A stretch of DNA of 64,000 nucleotides from CAVSJJ01 sp963728395 (GCA_963728395.1 CAVSJJ010000003.1:434001-498000); one strand, 5' to 3'; counted from the first letter of the stretch, positions 36,134-44,935 are shown. The notes: a model not told the origin generated them from the sequence alone. Program-made: numbers and translations.

Positions 36134-39016
36134 TCACTGCTCGAAGGACTCCGGTGGCGGGCAGGCGCACACGAGGTGCCGGTCGCCGTAGGCCTGGTCG
36201 ATCCGGCGGACCGGCGACCAGTACTTGCCCTCCGGTGGCACCCCGGGAGGGAACGCGGCACGTCGCCGGTCGTACGGGTGGTCCCACTCCCCTGCGAGGC
36301 AGGCGGCCGTGTGCGGGGCGTGGCGCAGCACGCTCTCCTCGGGCGAGACCGCGCCCGCGCCGACCTCGTCGATCTCGCCCCGGATCGCGATCATCGCGTC
36401 GCAGAACCGGTCCAGCTCCGCACGGTTCTCGCTCTCGGTCGGCTCCACCATGAGCGTGCCCGCGACGGGGAAGGACATCGTCGGGGCGTGGAAGCCGTAG
36501 TCGATGAGGCGCTTGGCGACGTCGTCGACGGTCACGCCGGTGTCCCGGGTGAGGCCGCGCAGGTCGAGGATGCACTCGTGCGCGACGAGCCCCTCGCCGC
36601 CGGCGTAGAGGACCGGGAAGTGCTCGCGCAGCCGGGCCGCGACGTAGTTCGCATTGAGCACCGCCACCTCGGTTGCCCGAGCCAGCCCGGCGCCACCCAT
36701 GAGCCGGATGTAGGCCCACGAGATGGGCAGGATCGACGCGGACCCGAACGGCGCCGAGGCCACCGGCCCGATCCCGGTCTCCGGACCGGCGCTGGGGTCC
36801 AGCGGGTGGTTGGGCAGGTAGGGCGCGAGATGCGATCGGCAGGCCACCGGGCCGACACCGGGGCCGCCACCACCGTGCGGGATGGCGAACGTCTTGTGCA
36901 GGTTGAGGTGCGAGACGTCGGCGCCGAACCGGCCCGGCCGCGCCACCCCGACGAGGGCGTTGAGGTTGGCACCGTCGACGTAGACCTGGCCGCCGGCGTC
37001 GTGGACGAGGGCGCAGAGGTCGGAGATCGTGTCCTCGAAGACGCCGTGCGTCGACGGGTAGGTCACCATGATCGCCGCGAGCCGGTCGCGGTGTCGCTCG
37101 ACCTTGGCCCGCAGGTCGTCCAGGTCGATGGACCCGCTCGCGGGGTCGGTACCGACGACGACGACCTCCATCCCGGCCATGACCGCGCTGGCCGCGTTCG
37201 TCCCGTGAGCACTGGCGGGGATGAGGCACACCCGGCGGTCGGTGTCGCCGTTCGCGCGGTGGTATGCCGCGATCGCGAGCAGCCCGGACAGCTCGCCCTG
37301 GGAGCCGGCGTTGGGCTGGAGGGAGACGGCGTCGTAGCCGGTGATGGCGCACAGCCACTCGGAGAGCTGGTCGATGACGGCGCGGATCCCGGCGGTCTGG
37401 TCCGCCGGGGCGAACGGGTGCAGGTCCGCGAACTCCGGCCACGACAGCGCGAGCATCTCGGTCGTGGCGTTGAGCTTCATCGTGCACGAGCCGAGGGGGA
37501 TCATCCCGCGGTCGAGGGCGAAGTCCTTGTCGGCGAGCCGGCGCAGGTAGCGCACCATCGCCGTCTCGCTGTGGTGGCTGGTGAAGACCGGGTGGGTGAG
37601 GTAGTCCGACGTCCGCAGCAGGGCCGACGGCCAGGCCGGGCGCCCGGGATCGCCCTGACCACCCGGCCGCGCCCCGAGAGCGGCGCAGAGCCGCGCGAGG
37701 TCGTCGGCGTCGGTCGTCTCGTCGACGCTGATCGTGACGGCGTCGGCATCGACCCGGCGAATGTTGACGCCCTGCTCCAGCGCGGCGGCGACGAGCTCGT
37801 CGGCCCGGCCCGGGGCGTCCACCCGGATCGTGTCGAAGAAGGCGCCCTCGGCAACGGCGAGCCCCGCCTCCCGCAGCGCGTCGGCCAGCTCGAGCGCCGT
37901 CGCGTGCACCTCCGCGGCGATCGCGCAGAGCCCCTGCGGACCGTGGTAGACGGCATACATCGCCGCCAGGACCGCGAGGAGGACCTGGGCGGTGCAGATG
38001 TTCGACGTCGCCTTCTCGCGACGGATGTGCTGCTCGCGGGTCTGGAGGGCGAGCCGGTAGGCGGGAGCGCCGTCCTCGTCGACCGAGACGCCGACGAGCC
38101 GACCCGGCAGGGTCCGCTCCAGCCCGGAGCGGACGGCGATGTAACCCGCGTGCGGACCACCGAAGCCCATCGGGACCCCGAAACGCTGGGTCGTGCCGAC
38201 CGCGACGTCGGCGCCCCACTCCCCCGGCGGCGTGGCGAGGGTCAGCGCCAGCAGGTCGGCTGCCGCGGCGACGAGGGCGCCGGCGTCGTGGGCGGCGGCA
38301 GTGAGGTCGCGCCAGTCGTGGAGCAGTCCGTCGGCGTCGGGGTACTGGATGAGGACGCCGAAGACCGAGCGGGCGCCGGCGGCGTCGGCGAGGCCGTCCG
38401 CGTCCCGCACCGTGGTGAGGTCGGCGACGACGACGTCGATGCCGAGCGAGGCGGCGCGGGTGCGCACGACGGCGAGCGTCTGCGGGAAGAGGGCGTCGTC
38501 GACGAGCAGGACGGCGTCGGCGGGAGCCTTGCTGCCGCGGCGCATGAGGGTCGCCGCCTCGGCCGCGGCGGTCCCCTCGTCGAGGAGGGAGGACCCGGCG
38601 GTGTCGAGACCGGTGAGGTCGCCGATGACCGTCTGGAAGTTGAGCAGCGCCTCGAGTCGGCCCTGGGAGATCTCGGGCTGGTACGGGGTGTATGCCGTGT
38701 ACCACGCGGGGTTCTCGAGGACGTTCCGGGCGATGACCGCCGGGACGACGGTGCCATAGTAGCCGAGGCCGATCATCGACGTGAGCACGGTGTTGCGGGT
38801 GGCGAGGCCACGCAGTTCCTCGATGACCGCGGTCTCCGAGCCGGCGCCCGGAAGGGTGAGGCCCTCGGTGCTCTGGATCCCGCCGGGCACGGCGGCGTCG
38901 AGCATGGCCCGGAGCGACGGCTGACCGATGGTGGCGAGCATCTCGTCGATGTCGCGCTCGCGGGGCCCGATGTGACGCCGGGCGAAGGCGGGGATCTCGG
39001 GGCTGGATGCGGTCAT
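36134..39016 (-). CDS. gcvP: Glycine dehydrogenase (decarboxylating), P-protein
   Basis: 960 residues, the full-length single-chain P-protein of the glycine cleavage system. Blocks such as RHIGP, LLDEGTAAAEA, GSCTMKLNATTEM, the PLP lysine in NLHKTFAIPHGGGGPG and the C-terminal GEWDHPYDR are intact. It decarboxylates glycine and passes the aminomethyl group to the lipoyl arm of GcvH (encoded at 41.8 kb). ATG 39016 follows CAGGAG. Its leader contains a glycine riboswitch, explaining regulation. gcvT is not in the window. Confidence 0.97.
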   Translation of the reverse strand: MTASSPEIPAFARRHIGPRERDIDEMLATIGQPSLRAMLDAAVPGGIQSTEGLTLPGAGSETAVIEELRGLATRNTVLTSMIGLGYYGTVVPAVIARNVLENPAWYTAYTPYQPEISQGRLEALLNFQTVIGDLTGLDTAGSSLLDEGTAAAEAATLMRRGSKAPADAVLLVDDALFPQTLAVVRTRAASLGIDVVVADLTTVRDADGLADAAGARSVFGVLIQYPDADGLLHDWRDLTAAAHDAGALVAAAADLLALTLATPPGEWGADVAVGTTQRFGVPMGFGGPHAGYIAVRSGLERTLPGRLVGVSVDEDGAPAYRLALQTREQHIRREKATSNICTAQVLLAVLAAMYAVYHGPQGLCAIAAEVHATALELADALREAGLAVAEGAFFDTIRVDAPGRADELVAAALEQGVNIRRVDADAVTISVDETTDADDLARLCAALGARPGGQGDPGRPAWPSALLRTSDYLTHPVFTSHHSETAMVRYLRRLADKDFALDRGMIPLGSCTMKLNATTEMLALSWPEFADLHPFAPADQTAGIRAVIDQLSEWLCAITGYDAVSLQPNAGSQGELSGLLAIAAYHRANGDTDRRVCLIPASAHGTNAASAVMAGMEVVVVGTDPASGSIDLDDLRAKVERHRDRLAAIMVTYPSTHGVFEDTISDLCALVHDAGGQVYVDGANLNALVGVARPGRFGADVSHLNLHKTFAIPHGGGGPGVGPVACRSHLAPYLPNHPLDPSAGPETGIGPVASAPFGSASILPISWAYIRLMGGAGLARATEVAVLNANYVAARLREHFPVLYAGGEGLVAHECILDLRGLTRDTGVTVDDVAKRLIDYGFHAPTMSFPVAGTLMVEPTESENRAELDRFCDAMIAIRGEIDEVGAGAVSPEESVLRHAPHTAACLAGEWDHPYDRRRAAFPPGVPPEGKYWSPVRRIDQAYGDRHLVCACPPPESFEQ

Positions 39017-39087
39017 GACGGCTCCTGAGGCATGTCGCGCGCGATCGCCTCCCCCTCTGTCACGGATGGCCGCTCCAGAGGCGCCTG

Positions 39088-39178
39088 ATCCACGCGGTCC
39101 TGATGCCTGAGAGGTTCCGGGGAGTTTGCCCCTTCGGCGCCCCGTCGATCAGGCCGACGAGGACTCTCCCGCGTGGTG
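39088..39178 (-). ncRNA. Glycine riboswitch, single aptamer
   Basis: On the minus strand the leader shows the conserved aptamer core: GCGGGAGAGTCC, GGGCGCCGAAGGGGCAA, AACCTCTCAGGCA and AGGACCGCG, with a P1 stem pairing CCACGCGG and CCGCGTGG. Only one aptamer is seen instead of the usual tandem. The 70 bases before gcvP contain complementary CGCCTCT and AGAGG/GAGGCG segments that could form the expression platform or a ghost aptamer. Confidence 0.92.
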
Positions 39179-39192
39179 TTCGCAGCGGAGCC

Positions 39193-39198
39193 AATCTA
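39193..39198 (-). promoter_or_regulatory. -10 box of gcvP leader transcript
   Basis: TAGATT on the minus strand lies 15 bases upstream of the riboswitch P1 stem, a suitable distance for a transcript starting just before the aptamer. Confidence 0.45.
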
Positions 39199-39250
39199 AC
39201 AAACCGGCCGGCGATCCGGGGGCCGGCGGCGCCGGCAGCGGGCGGGCCGG

Positions 39251-39838
39251 TCAGGCCAGCCGGGAGCGGCGGCGCAGGCTCAGCTCGTCGTCGTGGCCGG
39301 ACGGGTGCTCGTCGTCGGCACGCTCGCCCGGCAGGTGGGCCAGCTCGCTCTCGACCTCGCGCCACACCCGGCCGACGGCGATCCCGAAGACCCCCTGGCC
39401 GCCCTGGAGCAGGTCGATGACCTCATCGCTCGAGGTGCACTCGTAGACCGAGGCGCCGTCGCTCATGAGGGTGATCTGGGCGAGGTCGTCGACCCCGCGT
39501 TCGCGCAGGGCCTGGATGGCGACCCGGATCTGCTGCAGCGAGACGCCGGTGTCCAGGAGCCTCTTGACGACCTTGAGGACGAGGATGTCGCGGAACCCGT
39601 AGAGCCGCTGGCTGCCCGACCCCTTGGCGCCGCGGACCGAGGGTTCGACGAGCCCGGTGCGCGCCCAGTAGTCCAGCTGCCGATAGGTGATCCCGGCCGC
39701 GCGACAGGCCGCGGGACCCCGGAAGCCGACCTCCTCGTCGAGGGCGGGCAGGTCGTCGTCGAACAGCAGGCCCTGCGCGCCCACCTCCGCATACCGGTCG
39801 CCAGAGGTGCCTCCACTGGGAATGACACTCGAGTTCAC
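39251..39838 (-). CDS. MerR family regulator (Rv1830-like)
   Basis: 195 residues. The MerR-type winged helix is seen in GPAACRAAGITYRQLDYWARTGLVEPS and GSQRLYGFRDILVLKVVKRLLDTGVSLQQIR. The C-terminal ligand domain has no metal-binding cysteine pattern. Position in the nuclease-ftsR-garA block matches the second MerR gene of mycobacteria (Rv1830). GTG 39838 follows GGAGGT. It has its own strong promoter. Confidence 0.87.
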   Translation of the reverse strand: MNSSVIPSGGTSGDRYAEVGAQGLLFDDDLPALDEEVGFRGPAACRAAGITYRQLDYWARTGLVEPSVRGAKGSGSQRLYGFRDILVLKVVKRLLDTGVSLQQIRVAIQALRERGVDDLAQITLMSDGASVYECTSSDEVIDLLQGGQGVFGIAVGRVWREVESELAHLPGERADDEHPSGHDDELSLRRRSRLA

Positions 39839-39892
39839 GCCGACCTCCGAACGACAAGCCCGTGACTACACGGACGTGATTTGACCTTTGTG

Positions 39893-39921
39893 ACAGTAGG
39901 GACTGGTGTGACGGCCGTCAA
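39893..39921 (-). promoter_or_regulatory. Housekeeping promoter of the MerR gene
   Basis: TTGACG (39921-39916), a 17 bp spacer and TACTGT (39898-39893) on the minus strand form a near-ideal SigA-type promoter. Transcription would start about 45 bases before the GTG. Confidence 0.75.
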
Positions 39922-39989
39922 CCACCACTGCACCGTTGACGCCCGCGTGTCGCGCACATCACGGCATACCCTCAATGTCAACTAGACGG

Positions 39990-40490
39990 TTAGCCACCTT
40001 CGCCACCGCCCTCGACCTCGAAGTCGTCGGCCGAGACCTGGTCGAGGAACTCCTTGAACCGCTCGACCTCGTCCTCCTCCTCGGTCGCCATGGCGACGCC
40101 GGCCTCGTCGAGCAGGGCGTCCTCGGCGACGATCTCGGCGCCGGCCCGCAGGGCGAGGGCGATGGCGTCCGAGCTGCGGGACTCGATCTCGGTCCCGCCA
40201 CCGGCCGGACCGCCGTCGACGTCGAGGGCGGCATGGAAGACGCCACCGTGCAGCGCGACGATCCGCACCCGGGTCAGGGTGTGGCCGAGCTCGTCGATGA
40301 CGTTCTTGAGCAGGTCGTGGGTGAGCGGTCGGGGCGGGACGACCCCCTGCTGGGCGTAGGCGATGGCTGTGGCCTCCGCCGCGCCGATCCAGATGGGCAG
40401 GTAGCGATCGCCGTCCCGCTCGCGCAGCAGGACGATCGGGCTGTTCGTCGGCATCTCGACGCGCACACCGAGGACGTCCAGGACCTTCAC
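39990..40490 (-). CDS. Bifunctional nuclease family protein (DUF151)
   Basis: 166 residues. VKVLDVLGVRVEMPTNSPIV, RYLPIWIGAAEATAIA, PRPLTHDLLKNVI and SRSSDAIALALRAGAEI are characteristic of the DUF151/BFN family. The C-terminal 35 residues are acidic. GTG 40490 is chosen: TACGGT lies six bases before it and a GGGGAGG a little further. It sits between the two MerR genes as in mycobacteria (Rv1829). Confidence 0.88.
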   Translation of the reverse strand: MKVLDVLGVRVEMPTNSPIVLLRERDGDRYLPIWIGAAEATAIAYAQQGVVPPRPLTHDLLKNVIDELGHTLTRVRIVALHGGVFHAALDVDGGPAGGGTEIESRSSDAIALALRAGAEIVAEDALLDEAGVAMATEEEDEVERFKEFLDQVSADDFEVEGGGEGG

Positions 40491-40496
40491 CCGCTC

Positions 40497-40502
40497 ACCG
40501 TA
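40497..40502 (-). promoter_or_regulatory. -10 box of bifunctional nuclease gene
   Basis: TACGGT on the minus strand is six bases before GTG 40490. A weak ribosome site also exists further up, so leaderless translation is not certain. Confidence 0.4.
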
Positions 40503-40560
40503 CCTCCCCGGGCTGTCAGCGCGTCGACCTGCGCCGAGGTTGTCCGGGAACGGGTCCGGG

Positions 40561-41271
40561 TCACCCTCGTCCGGCGAGCCCACCCTTGACGAGCGCGGTG
40601 TGAAGGGCCAGGCACAACCGGGCGACCTCGGCGGCCGCCCGGTCGCGGTCGACCCCCGGACGGGTCAGCAGCTGGGCGGCCTGGTCGGCGAGACCGACCT
40701 CGCGGTCGGCGGCGGTGCGGAACGGCCTCAGGTGGCGCGCCTCGATCCCGTAGGCCGCGAGCCCGGCCGCCGCCTGGGCCACCCGCAGGTCCTCCTCGCC
40801 GAGAAAGCCATCCGCGTCCGGGCGGATCAGACCGGCGCCCCGGAGCGCGGCATACGCGTCGGGGTCGAGGTCGGCCGCGGCACAGACCTCGTCGGCCGTG
40901 AGGCGCATCGTCGACGGCGTGCTCAGCTCGGTGGCATCGACGACGTCCGGGTCCGGCGCGGCGCGTCGCGGACGAGGCCGACCGTCGGGGCCGTCGTCCT
41001 CGGGGAGCAGGCCCCGGTCGAGGGCGTCGAGCGACTCGCGGATCACCCGCAGCGGCCAGAACCGGTCCCGCTGGGCGCGCAGGACGTAGCGCAGGCGCTC
41101 GACGTCCTCGGTGGCGAAAGAGCGATAGCCGGAGGGGGTGCGCTCCGGCTCGATGAGGCCCTCGGCCTCGAGGAAACGGATCTTGGAGATCGTGACGTCC
41201 GGGAACTCCTCGCGCAGCTCGGCGAGGACGGCGCCGATCGTCAGGCGCCCGGCGGAGGAGGGTGCGGCCAC
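40561..41271 (-). CDS. ftsR: MerR-type cell-division regulator FtsR
   Basis: 236 residues. The HTH region LTIGAVLAELREEFPDVTISKIRFLEAEGLI and RTPSGYRSFATEDVERLRYVL match FtsR (Rv1828/Cg1631), which activates ftsZ in corynebacteria. A disordered Pro/Arg/Asp linker separates the C-terminal dimerisation/ligand domain. Immediately downstream of garA, as in other actinobacteria. GTG start without strong ribosome site. Confidence 0.85.
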   Translation of the reverse strand: MAAPSSAGRLTIGAVLAELREEFPDVTISKIRFLEAEGLIEPERTPSGYRSFATEDVERLRYVLRAQRDRFWPLRVIRESLDALDRGLLPEDDGPDGRPRPRRAAPDPDVVDATELSTPSTMRLTADEVCAAADLDPDAYAALRGAGLIRPDADGFLGEEDLRVAQAAAGLAAYGIEARHLRPFRTAADREVGLADQAAQLLTRPGVDRDRAAAEVARLCLALHTALVKGGLAGRG

Positions 41272-41286
41272 GTCGCGCTCGGCGGC

Positions 41287-41763
41287 TCAGTCCTTGGCGG
41301 CGTAGAAGACGAGCCGGAACTTGCCGATCTGGACCTCGTCACCGGTGACGAGCACGGCCTGGTCGATCCGGTCGCGGTTGACGTAGGTGCCGTTGAGCGA
41401 GCCGACATCGCGGACGACGAAGCCCTCGTCGCTCCGGCTGAAGACGGCGTGCTTGCGCGAGACGGTGACGTCGTCGAGGAAGATGTCGCTGTCGGGGTGG
41501 CGCCCCGAGGAGACCTCGTCGTCGTCGAGGAGGAAGCGGGCCCCCGTGTTGGGGCCGCGGAGGACGACGAGCAGGGCGGTCCCGGGGCGCAGGGCGTCGA
41601 CGGTGGCCTGGTCGGCACGGGTCAGGCTCCGGTCGGCCTCTGGCGCGGTGTCGACCCGGTCGCCGCCGTCGACGGGCTGGAGGTGCATCGTCGTCCCGTC
41701 GGGGGCGCCGTGTCCCTCCTCGGGCACGCCGCGAACCTCATGCTCGCGCTCGTCACCGGTCAT
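41287..41763 (-). CDS. garA: FHA-domain regulator GarA/OdhI homolog
   Basis: 158 residues. The C-terminal FHA domain is strongly conserved (GRHPDSDIFLDDVTVSRKHA, VGSLNGTYVNR, GDEVQIGKFRLVF). In GarA/OdhI an N-terminal ETTS motif is phosphorylated by PknG/PknB and switches binding to 2-oxoglutarate dehydrogenase. Here that ETTS is not found: the N-terminus instead has DGTTMHLQP. Either TT is a diverged switch or regulation differs. A minus-strand TAGGGT at 41798-41803 may be its -10. Confidence 0.88.
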   Translation of the reverse strand: MTGDEREHEVRGVPEEGHGAPDGTTMHLQPVDGGDRVDTAPEADRSLTRADQATVDALRPGTALLVVLRGPNTGARFLLDDDEVSSGRHPDSDIFLDDVTVSRKHAVFSRSDEGFVVRDVGSLNGTYVNRDRIDQAVLVTGDEVQIGKFRLVFYAAKD

Positions 41764-41846
41764 CGTCTGGGCTCCTCACTGCATCGTCGAACGCCCTCAC
41801 CCTAGATCACGCGATGAGGGTCGTGCACCCCACTGGGGCGAGCGGG

Positions 41847-42236
41847 TCAGGAGAGCTGGCCGCGGTAGGTCTCGGCGTCCATGAGGGCCTCGACCTCCCC
41901 CGACTCGGCGGGGCGCATCTCGAACATCCACCCGTCGCCGTACGGGTCGGCGTTGACGAGCTCGGGGGCGCCGTCGAGCGCGGCGTTCACGGCGGTCACC
42001 GCACCGGTCAACGGCGCGTAGACGTCGCTGACCGACTTCGTGGACTCGACCTCACCGCAAGCGTCCCCTGCGGTGACCGCGTCGCCGGTGCTCGGCAGCG
42101 AGACGTAGACGACGTCACCGAGGGCGGCCTGCGCGTAGGAGGTGATGCCCACCCGGACCGTGCCGTCGCCGCCGGGCCGCACCCACTCGTGCTCACCGGT
42201 GTAACGAAGGTCCGCGGGGTACTCGAGATCGCTCAT
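41847..42236 (-). CDS. gcvH: Glycine cleavage system H protein
   Basis: 129 residues. Lipoyl-carrier fold with EHEWVRPGGDGTVRVGITSYAQ and the lipoylated lysine in GEVESTKSVSDVY. It shuttles the aminomethyl group from P- to T-protein. Position between garA and DUF881 is the conserved actinobacterial arrangement; gcvP with its riboswitch is 2.8 kb further on the same strand. Confidence 0.96.
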   Translation of the reverse strand: MSDLEYPADLRYTGEHEWVRPGGDGTVRVGITSYAQAALGDVVYVSLPSTGDAVTAGDACGEVESTKSVSDVYAPLTGAVTAVNAALDGAPELVNADPYGDGWMFEMRPAESGEVEALMDAETYRGQLS

Positions 42237-42244
42237 GGCGCTCC

Positions 42245-43093
42245 TCAGGGGCTGGTCGTCGGCGTCGGGGTGGGAACGGGCTGAGCGTACTGAGGCACCG
42301 AAAGGGTGTGCAACGCGGTGACCTTCACCTGGTTGTGGGGAGTGATGACGGTGTCCCCGCCGATGCTCCGCACGCTCTCGCTCACCCCGCCCGGGATGTC
42401 CATGGCGGAGGCGAGCGTCTGGCCGTCACCGATGGCCGTGAACGTGTAGGGCGCGTCGATGGCTTCGCCGGACACCTCGATGCCGGAGTCGGTGTCGGTG
42501 AAGTAGGTGTTCGCCACGACCCGCACGTCGTTGAGCTGGACGGCCTCCGCCCCGGCATCCCGCAGCTCCTGGAGGGTGTCGAGCAGGAGCGGCGCCGTGA
42601 CCTTGCCGTCGGGGTCGTGGATCGTCACCGTGACGCCCGGGCCCACGGCGGCGACGGTGCCGGTGAGGACCCCGAGCCGGTCGAGCCGGTCCTTGGCGGC
42701 CGCCAGCGCCTCCTCCCGGCTCGTGGCACCGGACTTGAGCCGGTCCCGGGACGCCTGGAGGGTGGCGATCTCCTGCTCCAGCCGGGTGCCGTCCTGGTTG
42801 ACGGTGTCGAGGATCCGGACCAGGTCGTCCTCGCGGAGGTTCTCCAGCCCCTGGACCTGGGTCTGGTGGACCTGAGCGGCGATGGCGAACCCGAGGGAGA
42901 CGGCCAGGACGGTGACGACGAGGTTCGCCGTCGTGGCCCGGGGTCTGCCGAAGAGGAACAACCGGCGCCAGGCCGCCCTGCTGCTCGGGACCGGAAAGAC
43001 CTCCGCCGGGGGGGGCGGCCGGTCCTGGTCGACCGCGTCCGGGCGCCGGGCGTGCTGGCCGGGTCCGCGCTGAGGGTGTCGCTCGTCGGTCAT
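42245..43093 (-). CDS. DUF881 family membrane-anchored protein
   Basis: 282 residues: a Pro-rich N-terminus, one membrane helix (ANLVVTVLAVSLGFAIA), a coiled coil (REDDLVRILDTVNQDGTRLEQEIATL) and the DUF881 domain (PGVTVTIHDPDG, QLNDVRVVANTYF, YTFTAIGD). ATG overlaps the sbp stop (ATGA). Function unknown; associated with division-related neighbours. Confidence 0.88.
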   Translation of the reverse strand: MTDERHPQRGPGQHARRPDAVDQDRPPPPAEVFPVPSSRAAWRRLFLFGRPRATTANLVVTVLAVSLGFAIAAQVHQTQVQGLENLREDDLVRILDTVNQDGTRLEQEIATLQASRDRLKSGATSREEALAAAKDRLDRLGVLTGTVAAVGPGVTVTIHDPDGKVTAPLLLDTLQELRDAGAEAVQLNDVRVVANTYFTDTDSGIEVSGEAIDAPYTFTAIGDGQTLASAMDIPGGVSESVRSIGGDTVITPHNQVKVTALHTLSVPQYAQPVPTPTPTTSP

Positions 43094-43422
43094 GCGCTGA
43101 ACAGATGCCGCCGGATGGAGGCGACGTTGGAGAAGATCCGGACTCCGAGCACGACGACCACGCCGGTGGAGAGCTGGTTCCCGACGCCGAGCTTGTCGCC
43201 GAGGAAGACGATGAACGCCGCGACGACGACGTTGGAGAGGAAGGAGACGACGAAGACCTTGTCGCTGAAGATCCCGTCGAGAACCGCGCGGACGGCCCCG
43301 AAGACGGCGTCCAACGCGGCGATGATGGCGATGGGCAGGTAGGGCTGCATCCACACCGGGACCTCCGGGTGGATGAACAGGCCGACGAGGATGCCGGCAA
43401 CCAGGCCTAACGCGGGAATCAC
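43090..43422 (-). CDS. sbp: Small basic protein Sbp (DUF1290)
   Basis: 110 residues, three hydrophobic helices: MIPALGLVAGILVGLF, YLPIAIIAALDAVFGAVRA, and a C-terminal VVVVLGVRIFSNVASIRRHLF. The DUF1290 family is typically located next to divisome genes; its role is not known. It overlaps both flanking DUF881 genes by four bases. Confidence 0.9.
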   Translation of the reverse strand: MIPALGLVAGILVGLFIHPEVPVWMQPYLPIAIIAALDAVFGAVRAVLDGIFSDKVFVVSFLSNVVVAAFIVFLGDKLGVGNQLSTGVVVVLGVRIFSNVASIRRHLFSA

Positions 43423-44324
43423 GACGAGCCTCCGGTGCTCGGTCGAGGGGACGGGCTGGACTTAGTATCCATCGGCCGGGCATAGCGGGTGAGCAGCGAC
43501 GTGGCGGCCGGCACCTCGAGCGACCCCCGCGCGCTGCTGTTGACCTGGATCCCGTACTGCGACGCGAGGGTGGACAGGTAGGCGCCGCCCGGCCCGTCGG
43601 TGAACCGCTGCGGCAGCGTCGCGGGGTTCCCGAGCGCCGTGATCAGGTAGGGCGGGTTGAGCGGTCGGAAGTCGACGATGATGGCCCGTCCGGCGAAGCG
43701 GATCGCCGAGGTCGACGTGAGCCGCAGGCCGTTGATCGACATCGCCTCGGCCCCGGCCTCCCACAGGCTGTTCGTGACGATCTGCAGGTCGCGGGCGAGG
43801 ACGTAGTTGGCGCCGCCCGTCGGGTCGGCCCGCGGGTCGACGCCAGAACCGTCGCCCTCGGGGGCGGGTGGGTTGTCGAGGGTGACGAGGAGGCCCGGGC
43901 CGGCAAGCGCGACGGTGCCGGCCGCCGCCGCCTGCGTCTCGATCCGGGTCTGCAGCGTGGCGTCGACCCCGGCGAGCGACTCGCCCTCGAGGGCGGCGAC
44001 CTCGGACTGCAGCCTCGTCACGACCTTCGTCTGCTTGTCGACGCCGGCCCGGCGGTCGTTGATCTGGGAGATCAGCGCCGAACGGGCCCTCCCCTTCGTC
44101 GTGTCCTGCGCGCGCAGCGTGCTCGCCCCGACCCCGACGAGGAGGCCGACGAGGACCGACGCGATCATCATGAGGGGGGTGCCCAGCCGGCCCTGTCGTC
44201 GACCGCCGGCCGCCTCGCGGGCGTCGGCGGCCGCCGCATACCCGGGGTCGAGAGGCCGCTCCAGCATCGACCGGATGAGCGTCATGGACGCGTCCGGCCG
44301 GCGCTCGGGGGTGTCGGAGAGCAT
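43419..44324 (-). CDS. DUF881 family membrane-anchored protein (second copy)
   Basis: 301 residues. Membrane helix TPLMMIASVLVGLLVGVG, coiled coil with DRRAGVDKQTKVVTRLQSEVAAL, then DUF881 (GPGLLVTLDNPP, GAEAMSINGLRLTS, PPYLITALG). The ATG shares a base with the pgsA stop (TGATG). Paralogous to the other DUF881 gene. Confidence 0.88.
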   Translation of the reverse strand: MLSDTPERRPDASMTLIRSMLERPLDPGYAAAADAREAAGGRRQGRLGTPLMMIASVLVGLLVGVGASTLRAQDTTKGRARSALISQINDRRAGVDKQTKVVTRLQSEVAALEGESLAGVDATLQTRIETQAAAAGTVALAGPGLLVTLDNPPAPEGDGSGVDPRADPTGGANYVLARDLQIVTNSLWEAGAEAMSINGLRLTSTSAIRFAGRAIIVDFRPLNPPYLITALGNPATLPQRFTDGPGGAYLSTLASQYGIQVNSSARGSLEVPAATSLLTRYARPMDTKSSPSPRPSTGGSS

Positions 44325-44911
44325 CAGGCGACCCTCGGGCGGCCGGCGATGATCTCGCGAAGCTGCATCGCGTAGAGGATGCCGGCGACCCAGTACAGGG
44401 CGGTCCCCCACCAGGCGAACCCCCAGCCGATCGGCAGGGCGATGTCGCGGGTCGTCCCGCCGACGGTGGCGAGGAGCAGCACGGGGAACGCGTAGAGCAG
44501 GTTGAACGTCGCGGCCTTGCCGACATAGTGGACCGGCAGGCCGGTGTGGCCGTATCGCTTGGCGATGAGGATGACGACGATCATGAACGCCTCGCGGGCG
44601 AACAGGACGGTGACGAGCCACCATGGGATGATGTCCCGCCACGCGAGCCCGAGGAGGGTGCTCGCGATGTAGAGCCGGTCGGCGACGGGGTCGAGGAGCT
44701 CGCCCAGCCGGGAGACGAGACCGTAGTGCCGGGCGATCTTGCCGTCGAGGTAGTCGGTGATCCCGGAGGCGGCGAGCAGGATGATGGCCAGGGCGACGTG
44801 GTCGGCGAGGATCGCCCAGAGGAAGACGGGAACGCCGACGAGGCGCAGCACGGACAGCGCGTTGGGGATGGTGAGGACGCGGTCGACCGCCCCCTGTTCC
44901 CCGATGCTCAT
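44324..44911 (-). CDS. pgsA: CDP-alcohol phosphatidyltransferase (PgsA2-like)
   Basis: 195 residues, about five helices. The CDP-alcohol motif DGx2ARx8Gx3Dx3D is intact: DYLDGKIARHYGLVSRLGELLDPVAD. It makes a phospholipid from CDP-diacylglycerol, probably phosphatidylglycerophosphate or cardiolipin. Leaderless: TAGGGT six bases before the ATG. First gene of the DUF881-sbp operon. Confidence 0.88.
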   Translation of the reverse strand: MSIGEQGAVDRVLTIPNALSVLRLVGVPVFLWAILADHVALAIILLAASGITDYLDGKIARHYGLVSRLGELLDPVADRLYIASTLLGLAWRDIIPWWLVTVLFAREAFMIVVILIAKRYGHTGLPVHYVGKAATFNLLYAFPVLLLATVGGTTRDIALPIGWGFAWWGTALYWVAGILYAMQLREIIAGRPRVA

Positions 44912-44917
44912 GCGGTC

Positions 44918-44923
44918 ACCCTA
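44918..44923 (-). promoter_or_regulatory. -10 box of leaderless pgsA
   Basis: TAGGGT on the minus strand lies six bases from ATG 44911; no ribosome site. Confidence 0.65.
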
Positions 44924-44935
44924 TGCGGTTCGCCC

